Positions 17,543 through 25,971 of a DNA stretch of 64,000 nt are shown one piece after another. Under the pieces are notes generated by a model. It was not told where the DNA came from. It made no database searches and was given only the letters and a program-made list of their open reading frames with translations. The DNA lies in assembly GCF_000682775.1 (NCBI RefSeq), contig NZ_AWFI01000004.1, positions 1-64,000 on the forward strand, in the 5' to 3' direction. The position numbers were made by a program, and so were the translations under genes. Source of the stretch: Hyphomonas sp. L-53-1-40 (lineage in GTDB: Bacteria; Pseudomonadota; Alphaproteobacteria; Caulobacterales; Hyphomonadaceae). Each line of letters starts with the position of its first letter. The first letter of the stretch is position 1.

Positions 17543-17902
17543 GTGGCCCAGACAAAATCCCAGACTCCGAAAGCGACAGCGAGCCCGAAACCAAGTCCGC
17601 AAGTCGGCACAAACGGAACAGGTTTCATTCCCAATAGCGCGATACCGATCCCGGTAGCCGACACGATGCAATTTGGTGCCGACAGCATGAAGCACTTCAT
17701 GGAGGCAAGTCAGGACATGGCGAAATTCTACAACAGGCGTCTGCGGAAGGACATTTCTTTCATGAGCGAACTTGGCACTTGTAAATCCCCACAACAGGGT
17801 GTCGCAGTTTGGTGTCGCGCAGCCAGCGAAGCAGCGCATGATTATGTTGACCAGTTCGACCGCTATGTGGCGATCACGCTGGATAGCTCATCACCTGAGT
17901 AA
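17543..17902 (+). CDS. Small phasin-like protein
   Basis: About 119 residues from the GTG at 17543, chosen because an AGGAG lies eight bases upstream; an in-frame ATG at 17480 would add a poor N-terminus. After a Lys/Pro/Ser/Thr-rich leader, the C-terminal 80 residues are amphipathic helix with phasin character (MQFGADSMKHFMEAS, then WCRAASEAAHDYVDQFDRY). Phasins coat polyhydroxyalkanoate granules. A second, larger phasin is at 36844. Genes of this sort often accompany pta-ackA and FixK in alphaproteobacterial anaerobic regulons. Family call is moderate because the protein is short. Confidence 0.6.
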   Translation: MAQTKSQTPKATASPKPSPQVGTNGTGFIPNSAIPIPVADTMQFGADSMKHFMEASQDMAKFYNRRLRKDISFMSELGTCKSPQQGVAVWCRAASEAAHDYVDQFDRYVAITLDSSSPE

Positions 17903-18063
17903 CACTAAGGTGCACAATCAGCTTCACCCGTAGTCAGAGGAAAATCCCTCTACGGATGTACTTGCGACTTGCAAGCGCAAGGTCCCGTATCGAGACTTCA
18001 AGTTTCGAACGTAGTTGCAGCATTCATCGTTCGAGGATTGATCGGCAATGGAGAGTGGCTGAC

Positions 18064-18738
18064 TTACAGGGCCATCCTGCGATGTCTGCGGTCAGCTTCA
18101 TCATTCTGACCAGCCAGTCGTTTGAGATACTGGCGATTCTTAAGGCTAAAGCGATCAGCCCGAGGCATGTCGATGACGCCATCTTGCTTGAACTGGTTGA
18201 GCATGCGGCTAACCGTTTCAAGTGTCAGCCCCAGATGATCGGCCATATCACATCGGCTCATGCGAATAGGTGTGTAGCCGTCAGCTTCGGGCGCGAAATG
18301 TGAGTCCAGGAAAAGTACGAAATCTGCCACTCGCTCCTTCGCACAGCGACAAGCCAGCAACGTGGCCTGACGGCGCGCGTCTGCGGAAGCCTTGTCTATC
18401 TCGTGGAACACCGTCTGACGAAATTGCGCTTCTTGCAGAAGGCGTCGCTCAAAAGCTTCACGGCTCACATAGTTTGTTTCCACGCGGCTCAGCGCTTCTG
18501 CACTTGTCGGGCTGGTGGTGCACAAACACAGGGAAACGTAGTCACCCGGGCCCGAAAATGCTTCGATCTGACGATGCCCGTCCGCCGTGACCCGGTAGAC
18601 CGTTACGGTGCCCGATACGATCTTGTGGATACCCCGCTCAATGTCGCCTTGATGGAAAAGGTGAGCCCGGGCGGGGTAGACCTGCCGTGTGCTAGCCAAG
18701 GTCGCATGCGCTTCATGAACTGCTGCAAACCGTGCCAT
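18064..18738 (-). CDS. Crp/Fnr-family regulator, FixK-like
   Basis: 224 residues: cyclic-nucleotide-binding-fold domain (about 20-130), dimer helix, and a C-terminal winged helix-turn-helix (MSRCDMADHLGLTLETVSRMLNQF) whose recognition helix resembles FixK/FnrN proteins. The N-terminal cysteine cluster of Fnr is absent: there are no Cys residues in the first 70 positions, so it probably does not sense oxygen by itself. FixK-type regulators are usually switched on by an upstream sensor. It starts AGGAG-N4-ATG. The neighbourhood suggests control of the surrounding stress and fermentation genes, which is inference. Confidence 0.85.
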   Translation of the reverse strand: MARFAAVHEAHATLASTRQVYPARAHLFHQGDIERGIHKIVSGTVTVYRVTADGHRQIEAFSGPGDYVSLCLCTTSPTSAEALSRVETNYVSREAFERRLLQEAQFRQTVFHEIDKASADARRQATLLACRCAKERVADFVLFLDSHFAPEADGYTPIRMSRCDMADHLGLTLETVSRMLNQFKQDGVIDMPRADRFSLKNRQYLKRLAGQNDEADRRHRRMAL

Positions 18739-18889
18739 GCCATTCTCCTAGCAATCATCCATCAAGTAAGAATGATGCAAAGCGGCGGCGCGGACACTCC
18801 GGAAGAATACGCATATTGGAAAATGGGGATGATAAGAGGGCCGGCTGGTGTGCGCGGCTGGTTGAATGATATGCCGGTGAAATGGCAAT

Positions 18890-19495
18890 TTAAGCGATCA
18901 GGCCGGATTGGATGGCCTTGACGACCACTTCGGTCCGATTGCGTGCTTCCAGTTTCAAGGCCAAGGACCGCAAGTGTAGTTTTACCGTCGTTTCCTGAAT
19001 GTCGAGCAAGCGGGCGATCTGCTTATTGGACTCTCCTCGCTGCAGGCAGAACAGAACTTCTCGTTCACGTGGTGTAAGACTTGAGCCATCCGCTCCTTGG
19101 CCCTTTTCAGTCTGTGTGGGACTGAAAACCTGTCCAGCCAGAATAAGCCGGACCGCGGCGACCAGGCCATCGCCCGGCATCGTCTTGGGAATAAAGCCCC
19201 GGGCGCCACTTTCCAACAGGGCGGTTATCTCCATTTGACCTGCGACACCTGACAGGATCGCAATCGGCTGATCGGAAAACATGGCAATAAGTTCTTTGAC
19301 GTCCTGAACACCCGTGATGCCCGGCATCCGCAGGTCCAGCAAAGCGAGATCATAGCGATCGCCATTCTGAAGAGCGGTCCGAACGACATCGCCATCGCGC
19401 ATGATGGTAATCTTCGCATCGGGCAATTCGTGCTCCAGCAGTGAGCGGACGGCGTCCAGTACGAGATCGTGATCATCGGCAATTAGAAGGTGCAT
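18890..19495 (-). CDS. Response regulator, NarL/LuxR type
   Basis: 201 residues. Start set at the ATG at 19495 (MHLLIADDHDLVLDAV), which gives the acidic pair of a receiver at residues 7-8. The phosphorylation Asp lies in YDLALLDLRMPGITG and the lysine in GFIPKTMPG. The C-terminal LuxR helix-turn-helix reads LTPREREVLFCLQRGESNKQIARLLDIQETTVKLHL. It follows the hybrid kinase by 15 bases on the same strand and is its likely output, so transcription would change in response to the H-NOX signal. Confidence 0.9.
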   Translation of the reverse strand: MHLLIADDHDLVLDAVRSLLEHELPDAKITIMRDGDVVRTALQNGDRYDLALLDLRMPGITGVQDVKELIAMFSDQPIAILSGVAGQMEITALLESGARGFIPKTMPGDGLVAAVRLILAGQVFSPTQTEKGQGADGSSLTPREREVLFCLQRGESNKQIARLLDIQETTVKLHLRSLALKLEARNRTEVVVKAIQSGLIA

Positions 19496-19509
19496 GCTGT
19501 AAATCCGAT

Positions 19510-21207
19510 TCAATCGTTCGCTGACAATGGTGGGTGTGCCGGCGCGGTTTTGCCAATCTTGTGCAGGGTGGCCCATAATTTCTCACGAGACAGTGGTTTG
19601 GCAATCGTCGCGGCCAGACCGGCTGGCAAAGGGGAAGCGAGAGCGCCGGAACTCATTACGACGGGAATGTCCGCCCGGACATTCAGCAATTCGAGAACCA
19701 GTTCATCACCGCTCATTTGTGGCATGCGCCGGTCCGTTACAATCAACTCGAAGGCCCAGGGTGCGACTTTGAAGACGCCAAGCGCGGCAACCGGATTGGT
19801 AAAGCCCACAGCATCCCAACCGAATTCTCTCAACAAGGCCACGACAAGGTCTACCTGAAACTGATCGTCGTCAATTACCATCGCGCCTTGAGCGCTTGAA
19901 ATTGGCGTATCGGTGTCGATGATGGAATTGGAAGATGTTCTGGAGGCGCAAGCATCCAGCAAAGGCAAATCGATTACGACCATCGTACCTTCGCCCGGTC
20001 GACTGTAAGCGCGCATCCGACCGGTCTGCCCCTGTAGCAGGGCATCGACGGTGACAAGGCCAAGTCCGCGACCGGTACCTTTGGTCGACTGAAATGGCAA
20101 AAAAGCTGTATCAAGAGCTTTTTGAGACATGCCGACTCCATCGTCGCGCACGATCAGGCGCGCAGCCGGGAATGAGTGGCAGTCTCCGCGGTTGCAAATT
20201 GCGGATGGGTGGAAGTCCGGTTCTACCGTAATGTCTTCATCAATCTGCTCCAGAGAGAGGTAGACACTCCCATTCTCGTTGATGGCCTCGCGCGCATTCT
20301 TGACAAGATTGAAGACCATTCGGGAAAACAGGGTTGGATCGGTTTCGCAGATAAGCTTGCTTGTGGTCGCCAGAGTTTCGAAGCCCTGCGTTGCCAAGAA
20401 CTGGTTGCTGTTGAGTTCGCTGACATCCCGCACGAGATCGTTCAGGGAACAGACTTTTTGCTCTGGTTCGGTATCGAAATGCATCAGGTCTTCGACCAGA
20501 TCATTGGCCTGATTACAGGATTGCAGAATGCGCTCTATCAACAATTCGGAGATGTCGGCCTGTCCGTCGTCAGTCAATAATTGCGCGGAGGCGTTTATGA
20601 TGGCCAGAATGTTTGCAAAGTCGTGCCCGACCGATTTTGCCATTCGGCCGAGGGCATCGCGGCGTTCAGCGTCGAGTAGCATTTCGTGCAATTGTTCTCG
20701 CTGGGCCTCGCGGCGCCGAATTATGCCCACATCGCGAGTGGAGCAGAGAATGCCTCCATCCGCGATCGCCGTCAGCGACAGATCCTGATGGACTTTCGAG
20801 CCATCATTGGCAATGCCGACAACTTCGCCCCGCCAATATCCGTTTTGCTGGAAGAGAGGAAAAATGTCGCGCTCAAATCGGTGCAACGTGTCCTTGGCGT
20901 ACAGAATCGTCCAGGGCTGTCCGATACACTCACTGGCATAGGCATACCCGAACATGCTGGCATGGGTCGGATTCATGTAGGTGAATATGCCATCCTTGTT
21001 GGTGATGGCGACACCGTCGGCAGACACATCAATCGCGGTTGACAGATGTTTGACCTGAAGGGCTTCTTCGCGGAGCTGTTCGGTGATTTCATAAAGTTCA
21101 GCGGATCGAACTTCCAGCAGGTTTTCCGCAGCCGCGCGTGCAGCAGACTCTCTGTCGAGCTTCCGCTGCAGTCTTGCCAGATTTTCTTCGCTTTCGTTCA
21201 AGTTCAA
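19510..21207 (-). CDS. Hybrid histidine kinase, H-NOX partner (HnoK-like)
   Basis: 565 residues, soluble, from a TTG that overlaps the upstream H-NOX stop as TTGA. In order: N-terminal coiled coil (1-55), PAS domain (about 55-165), dimerisation/phospho-acceptor helix with the His in MAKSVGHDFANILAI, ATPase domain with N box NLVKNAREAI, DDGVGMS and GTGRGLGLVTV, and a C-terminal receiver with Asp in IVTDRRMPQMSG and a lysine in ATIAKPLS. Lack of membrane segments suits control by the soluble H-NOX protein. The receiver could serve as an internal regulator or phosphate sink beside the separate response regulator. Confidence 0.88.
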   Translation of the reverse strand: MNLNESEENLARLQRKLDRESAARAAAENLLEVRSAELYEITEQLREEALQVKHLSTAIDVSADGVAITNKDGIFTYMNPTHASMFGYAYASECIGQPWTILYAKDTLHRFERDIFPLFQQNGYWRGEVVGIANDGSKVHQDLSLTAIADGGILCSTRDVGIIRRREAQREQLHEMLLDAERRDALGRMAKSVGHDFANILAIINASAQLLTDDGQADISELLIERILQSCNQANDLVEDLMHFDTEPEQKVCSLNDLVRDVSELNSNQFLATQGFETLATTSKLICETDPTLFSRMVFNLVKNAREAINENGSVYLSLEQIDEDITVEPDFHPSAICNRGDCHSFPAARLIVRDDGVGMSQKALDTAFLPFQSTKGTGRGLGLVTVDALLQGQTGRMRAYSRPGEGTMVVIDLPLLDACASRTSSNSIIDTDTPISSAQGAMVIDDDQFQVDLVVALLREFGWDAVGFTNPVAALGVFKVAPWAFELIVTDRRMPQMSGDELVLELLNVRADIPVVMSSGALASPLPAGLAATIAKPLSREKLWATLHKIGKTAPAHPPLSAND

Positions 21208-21755
21208 TCCCTGCGGAACACGTGAAATTCCGCATTATAGAGGTACCGATGTTTACTATCGGTTCGTACAATCTCAAAATCTTCGAGTTTATTATAGTGA
21301 TCAAGGGCTGCCATGATCATGCCTTCACATAAATCGGCCATCGGTCGTCCTGAGGCGTATGTGATGCGCATTTCGCGGTCTCGATCACGAGATCGGGGCT
21401 GGATATCCGGCACTTCAGCATCGGGATAGAGTTTACGCACATCTCGGTGGATGACGCCATGAATGCGTTCGATCAAGTCGAAGGCATGATCAATACCCTC
21501 TTGAGGGTGTCCCGCAATTAGCGCGGGGAACAGGCTGCGTCCAAAACCAACCAGTAATTGTCGCGCTGACCGGCCTGTCTGATCTGAGAGCGCGGTAACC
21601 AGTTTCAGCATTTCGACATGGTCGTAATATCCGACATTCGTATATATTCCGTCCGATTCCAAATCGGTCGTGCGTAGCAATTCGTCGATTGTGGCTTCGC
21701 CGAACTCCTTTTCTGCGAATTCCAGAAACTGTCTGAACACAACTCCCTTCATCAT
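21204..21755 (-). CDS. H-NOX haem nitric-oxide sensor
   Basis: 183 residues using the ATG at 21755, which has a GGAG eight bases upstream; the frame also opens at 21770. Counting from the second Met (MKGVVF), the haem ligand His is at 102 (RIHGVIHRDVRKLYP), the conserved Pro at 115 and the YxSxR motif at 132-136 (YASGR), matching the canonical H102, P115 and Y131-S133-R135 positions. The place of the oxygen-binding distal Tyr (about 140) is occupied by Asp-Leu, which favours NO over O2 binding. Encoded directly before, and overlapping, the kinase, it very likely controls that kinase. Confidence 0.9.
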   Translation of the reverse strand: MMKGVVFRQFLEFAEKEFGEATIDELLRTTDLESDGIYTNVGYYDHVEMLKLVTALSDQTGRSARQLLVGFGRSLFPALIAGHPQEGIDHAFDLIERIHGVIHRDVRKLYPDAEVPDIQPRSRDRDREMRITYASGRPMADLCEGMIMAALDHYNKLEDFEIVRTDSKHRYLYNAEFHVFRRD

Positions 21756-21984
21756 TTGGCTCCAGTTCATCCAAAATTCAGCGAAGCAACAGACCTCGGC
21801 CCGATCGCGCCAAGGCTTTTATGCCTTTTGATTGAATACCAGTGATCGATTGAGCGAACTACCTGACCAAAAGGTCAGGTCGGCCCCGCCCTTTGCGCTG
21901 CAAGACCGTCCTTCCGGAGAATATACCGCACTACAATAAAGGCCGATTGTGTCCTCGAGCTTAGTACTCATTCGGGGATACGAA

Positions 21985-22371
21985 ATGACGAACTTGAAAC
22001 TGACACTGCAATCAATTGTGATCTCTGCATCGCTGGTCTCTGCTATCCCGGCTTCCGCCCAGATAAGCATGGAAGCCGGTGGATGGTCAGATGCGCCGCT
22101 TGGCTTCAGCCGCGATGCCCAGGCCAATCGGATCATCATCGCCGGAGGGGGATCAGGATCCTCAGCCGCCACCGGTTCATTCGGGAGCACGCGTGCGATG
22201 ATGCCGTCATGGTCAGGTACGACGACTGGCGGCAGCGCAACCGCAATCGGCAACATGATCAGTGTGGAGATTGAAGGAAACAACAACACCGTGATGGTGG
22301 ATGCCTCCCAAATCAATTTGGGAAACCAGTCCGCAATCGTTGCCCATCTTCCAACGAGTGGGGGTGACTGA
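21985..22371 (+). CDS. hfaA: Holdfast anchor protein HfaA
   Basis: 128 residues from the ATG at 21985 (GGGGATACGAA upstream); a longer frame opens at 21949. The first 26 residues are a Sec signal peptide ending IPASAQ. The mature part is Gly/Ser-rich and carries a curlin-like segment near the end (EGNNNTVMVDASQINLGNQS). In Caulobacter, HfaA, HfaB and HfaD fix the polysaccharide holdfast to the cell pole. The identity here rests on size, export signal, curlin-like repeat and position before a CsgG homologue, rather than on a long sequence match. Confidence 0.7.
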   Translation: MTNLKLTLQSIVISASLVSAIPASAQISMEAGGWSDAPLGFSRDAQANRIIIAGGGSGSSAATGSFGSTRAMMPSWSGTTTGGSATAIGNMISVEIEGNNNTVMVDASQINLGNQSAIVAHLPTSGGD

Positions 22372-22373
22372 TC

Positions 22374-23228
22374 ATGACCTGTCGCAAAGCATTTCGCACG
22401 TTTCTGATCGGCGCAGGTCTGGTCATCTCGACGGCTTGCACGTCGATGGAAGGGATCGTCTCCAATCCGGACTATCTGTCGACCGGCGCAATTGTGGAAA
22501 ACAGCTCCACTGCCTATTCGGGCCAGCTCACTTGCATGAAGTGGAGCACACCAGCGGAAAAGCCACGGATCGCCGTGGGCGACATACGCGACATGACCGG
22601 AAGATTTTCGACATTCGAAGGCGCAGTGGCCACGCAGGGCGCCTCTCTGATGGTGATGTCGGCAGTTAGCCAGGCTGGTTTCCCACTCGCCGAGCGCCTT
22701 GATACCGCCGTTGCCGAGCAGGAGCTTGAATTTGCAAACAATCGCCTGATCAGTGAAGCGGGCGAGCCAACCGAGGACTACCGTAAAGTATTCACAGGTT
22801 CTATTGTCGGCAGCGACTACATCCTGCTCGGCGGTATCACGGAACTGAATTTCAACGTGCACAGCAATGTTCGCGAAGCACGTATAGGGCCGGTTGTTGG
22901 TGGTAAGCGCCACTATGCAATGACCGTCGCTCTGGACCTTCGTCTGGTCAACGCCACTGATTTGAGCGTGGTGAATCTGGTCAGCCAACGGAAAATAATT
23001 CGCGGGCGCGAAATCCGCGCGGGTGTGTTCGAATTCATTGGGGACACAACCATCGACATCGGCATGGGCGAGCGCGCTCAGGAGCCTGTGCACACCGCAA
23101 TCCGAACGATCGTCGAAAGCGCCGTTTTCGATCTCGTCTCAGGCATCGCCGGTCCGTCCGCGCAAGCCTGCGCTCAAGCAGAGTTCGTCATGTCGGACGT
23201 GCCTGCCTTTCAACAGACTAATCATTAA
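22374..23228 (+). CDS. hfaB: Holdfast anchor secretion lipoprotein HfaB (CsgG homologue)
   Basis: 284 residues, starting two bases after hfaA. A lipoprotein-like signal ends STACTSMEG (Cys about 22). The body has CsgG-family segments: KPRIAVGDIRDMTGRFST, the ALDTAVAEQELEFANNRLI-like helix, SDYILLGGITELNFNV, YAMTVALDLRLVNATDLSVV and VHTAIRTIVESAVFDL. CsgG forms a nonameric outer-membrane pore for curli; HfaB is the related protein that places HfaA and HfaD on the surface of stalked bacteria. Confidence 0.82.
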   Translation: MTCRKAFRTFLIGAGLVISTACTSMEGIVSNPDYLSTGAIVENSSTAYSGQLTCMKWSTPAEKPRIAVGDIRDMTGRFSTFEGAVATQGASLMVMSAVSQAGFPLAERLDTAVAEQELEFANNRLISEAGEPTEDYRKVFTGSIVGSDYILLGGITELNFNVHSNVREARIGPVVGGKRHYAMTVALDLRLVNATDLSVVNLVSQRKIIRGREIRAGVFEFIGDTTIDIGMGERAQEPVHTAIRTIVESAVFDLVSGIAGPSAQACAQAEFVMSDVPAFQQTNH

Positions 23229-23240
23229 AGGAGAATATTC

Positions 23241-24155
23241 ATGAAACGGTCTGCTCTTTACTTCGCTTCTGCCCTCATACTGTGCGGACAGGCGGTCGCC
23301 GACCGCGGCAACAATAATGGCAGAGGTCCAGTCGATGTCGATCTCGGCATTGGAGACGTCGTCGATGCCTCTGTCGACATTGGTGGCGACAGTGTGGTTG
23401 ATGCCGATTTGGACGTGCTGGGCGATTCAGCTCTTGGTGACGTGTCCGATGCCGCCGCCAACGCAATTGACTACGCAACGCGTCAGGTCAACAGCGGCAA
23501 TCAGAGTGCCACCCTCAACCTCCTCGGCGGTGCGATGGGTGAAGTCACCGGCACGGCTGCGACAATCGGCAATTCCTATTCGATCGACTCGGTTGCCGAC
23601 GCCGTCTCATCGGTCAACCAAGGCAATTCAGGTGCAGCCTATGCCAATGCCAATGTGAACATCGAGAATTCCGGTATCGCAACAGCGACGGCAGCTGCCA
23701 TCGGCAATACTGCATCGGTCACGTCAGAAGCCAGCACACTCGCAAGCCGCTCTACGCAATCGAACAGCGGATACATGACCACTCAGATGAATGCGACGAT
23801 CAGTGATATAACTGAAGCCACCGCAACGGCGGCATCGATCGGCAACTCGCTATCCGTTGAGATCCCGGGAAGCGGCAGTATGACTGCTCAACAGTACAAT
23901 TCCGGTACGATGGTCGCCGAGTTGAATGGTCGTTTGGTTGGCTTCGCTGACGGAACAGCCACCGCAGCTGCGATCGGCAATTCCGCATCGCTCACCAGCC
24001 TCAACTCGGATGTCGTGGGCAACGCCCTGACTCGCGTCAGACAGGCGAATTCTGGCCATCAGATTTCTGCACTTGCTGCCCAGGTGTCCCATGGTGCCGA
24101 GGCTGCTGCTACCGCAGCGTCCATCGGCAACACGGTGAACATTTCGGTTCAGTAG
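23241..24155 (+). CDS. hfaD: Holdfast anchor protein HfaD, repeat-rich
   Basis: 304 residues with a Sec signal (about 1-20, ending GQAVA) and an AAAGGAG-type ribosome site before the ATG. The mature protein is Asp/Val-rich at first, then built of repeating units with the core ATAAAIGNS or ATAASIGNS preceded by NSG-type turns, seen at least six times to the C-terminus. This beta-solenoid or amyloid-like design fits a surface fibre exported through HfaB. Length is shorter than Caulobacter HfaD (about 400), which may reflect fewer repeats. Two terminators follow. Confidence 0.75.
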   Translation: MKRSALYFASALILCGQAVADRGNNNGRGPVDVDLGIGDVVDASVDIGGDSVVDADLDVLGDSALGDVSDAAANAIDYATRQVNSGNQSATLNLLGGAMGEVTGTAATIGNSYSIDSVADAVSSVNQGNSGAAYANANVNIENSGIATATAAAIGNTASVTSEASTLASRSTQSNSGYMTTQMNATISDITEATATAASIGNSLSVEIPGSGSMTAQQYNSGTMVAELNGRLVGFADGTATAAAIGNSASLTSLNSDVVGNALTRVRQANSGHQISALAAQVSHGAEAAATAASIGNTVNISVQ

Positions 24156-24163
24156 CTGCGGAA

Positions 24164-24218
24164 GAGGGCGCCGGGCGGCCGTCAGTCCCCCGAATGATCG
24201 TTCGGTGCCCTCATTTTT
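24164..24218 (+). terminator. Terminator 1 after hfaD
   Basis: Ten paired bases, GAGGGCGCCG (24164-24173) with CGGTGCCCTC (24203-24212), one of them a G-T pair, followed by ATTTTT. It begins nine bases after the hfaD stop. Confidence 0.7.
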
Positions 24219-24241
24219 GGCCGGTTCACTCACCGGTCTCC

Positions 24242-24273
24242 GGGCCCGTCCGCTTTTGCGGCGGGCCTTTTTT
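24242..24273 (+). terminator. Terminator 2 after hfaD
   Basis: A strong hairpin, GGCCCG-T-CCGC with loop TTTT and GCGG-CGGGCC, followed by six T. Together with the first hairpin it isolates hfaABD from the trigger factor gene. The remaining 220 bases to tig show no recognised feature. Confidence 0.85.
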
Positions 24274-24492
24274 CTTCGGTGAAGACTACGGTTTGGCGGT
24301 CTTGGCTTGCATGGAAAACCCTCCATTTGCGCTTTCTCGTATTTGCATGGTTGAAAGTGCTGCTATCCGCGCATAGTCCAGCGTGGACAGGGGCTTTCGG
24401 CTATGACATAAGCCGCCCCTTCAGACAGGATTCACAGGGCGCCCGCGCGCATTTCTTGCGCCCGTGACCCAAGATTACGGATGATTGAACCG

Positions 24493-25830
24493 ATGGAAGT
24501 TACCCAGACCAAGGCAGAAGGTCTTAGCCGCACGTTCGCCGTTAAAGTGCCGGCCTCGGAACTGCAGGCCAAACTCGACGAGCGGATTGAAGAAATCCGG
24601 CCGCAAATGAAGCTTAAGGGCTTCCGTCCGGGCAAGGTGCCCGCATCCCATGTCCGCAAGCTGTACGGCCAGGACCTGATGGGCGAGCTGATCAACAAGC
24701 TGGTCACCGAGACCAACCAGAAGGCGCTTGAAGACAATGAGCTGCGCCCGGCTGGCCAGCCAGACGTCCAGATCGATGGCGACATGGAAGCTGTGGTCAA
24801 GGGCCAGGCCGATCTGTCCTACAACATGAATGTCGACGTGATGCCGGAATTCGAGCCGGCCGATGTGACCAAGCTAACCATCACGCGCCCCGTCGCGGAC
24901 GTCGCTCAGGAACAGATCGACGAAGCGCTTGGCCGTATCGCCGAACAGAACACACAGTATGAACCGCGCGCCAAGACGGCGAAAGCCAAGGAAGGCGACG
25001 CAGTCGTCATGGATTTCGTGGGCAAGATCGATGGCGAAGCCTTTGAAGGCGGTAGCGCTGAGCAGCAGACACTGGTCATTGGTTCCGGCCAGTTCATCCC
25101 GGGCTTTGAAGACCAACTGGTCGGCGTGAAGGCGGGTGACGAAAAAGACGTGACCGTAACGTTTCCGGAAGAGTACGGCGCCGCTGACCTTGCCGGCAAG
25201 GAAGCTGTCTTCGAAGTGAAAGTGCACGAAGTTCGTGCGCCGAAAACGGCTGAACTCGATGACGAGTTTGCCAAAGGTCTCGGTCTTGAGAGCTTGGAGC
25301 AGCTTACAGGTCTGGTGAAAGACCAGTTGAAAGCAGAGCATGACGGTGCGTCCCGCGCCAAAGCCAAGCGTAACCTGCTTGACCAGCTGGATGAGGCTCA
25401 CAGCTTCGACCTGCCGCCGAACATGGTGGAGCAGGAGTTCAATCAGATCTGGCAGCAGCTGCAGTCGGAAATGGATGCAGGCCGCACGGCTGACGAAGAC
25501 AAGGACAAGTCCGAAGACGAACTCAAGGAAGAGTATCGCAAGATCGCAGAGCGTCGCGTGCGCCTCGGTCTGGTCCTCGCCGAGATCGGCCGCGTGGCGG
25601 ATGTTCGCATTTCCGAGCAGGAAGTGAACCAGGCTCTGGTCCGCGAAGCACGCCAGTATCCAGGTCAGGAAACGCAGGTTGTGGAATTCTTCCGCAACAA
25701 TCCGGGCGCAATGGCCCAGCTGCGCGCACCGATCTACGAAGACAAGGTCGTCGACCATATTCTGGAAGTCGCTGAAATCACCGAGGAAACGGTGTCCCGC
25801 GAAGACCTGTTCAAGGAAGAAGACGAGTAG
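24493..25830 (+). CDS. tig: Trigger factor (ribosome-associated chaperone)
   Basis: 445 residues from the ATG at 24493 (MEVTQTKAEGLSRTF); the frame also opens four codons earlier. The ribosome-binding signature GFRPGKVP sits in the N-terminal domain, the FKBP-type prolyl isomerase domain spans about 155-245 (GDAVVMDFVGKIDGEAFEGG), and the helical chaperone arms follow to a strongly acidic C-terminus. It binds the exit tunnel and shields nascent chains. The frequent downstream clpP-clpX pair is absent here; a terminator follows instead. Confidence 0.95.
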   Translation: MEVTQTKAEGLSRTFAVKVPASELQAKLDERIEEIRPQMKLKGFRPGKVPASHVRKLYGQDLMGELINKLVTETNQKALEDNELRPAGQPDVQIDGDMEAVVKGQADLSYNMNVDVMPEFEPADVTKLTITRPVADVAQEQIDEALGRIAEQNTQYEPRAKTAKAKEGDAVVMDFVGKIDGEAFEGGSAEQQTLVIGSGQFIPGFEDQLVGVKAGDEKDVTVTFPEEYGAADLAGKEAVFEVKVHEVRAPKTAELDDEFAKGLGLESLEQLTGLVKDQLKAEHDGASRAKAKRNLLDQLDEAHSFDLPPNMVEQEFNQIWQQLQSEMDAGRTADEDKDKSEDELKEEYRKIAERRVRLGLVLAEIGRVADVRISEQEVNQALVREARQYPGQETQVVEFFRNNPGAMAQLRAPIYEDKVVDHILEVAEITEETVSREDLFKEEDE

Positions 25831-25861
25831 TCTTCACACCAGTAGACGAATTCAGACGAAA

Positions 25862-25887
25862 GCCGGTCCGCAGGGGCCGGCTTTTTT
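25862..25887 (+). terminator. Terminator after tig
   Basis: GCCGGTCC, loop GCAG, GGGCCGGC, then six T. It lies 32 bases after the tig stop, with all eight stem positions paired (one G-T). Confidence 0.88.
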
Positions 25888-25971
25888 CATGCGGCGAACC
25901 CCAATAGGTAAACTGGATGTTAACCGCATACCGCGAGTTTGTATCGAATCGAAAACAAGAGGCATCAGAAG

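Noticed and set aside
17320-18800. Classic FNR/FixK boxes (TTGAT-N4-ATCAA) around the FixK-like, phasin and Pta genes
   Set aside because: I scanned the spacers and found no good match; TTGTACACTCAA near 17390 has the wrong half-site spacing.
21819-23093. A 424-residue open frame on the minus strand
   Set aside because: It is opposite hfaA and hfaB, which have signal peptides, ribosome sites and family motifs; the minus-strand product has no family character.
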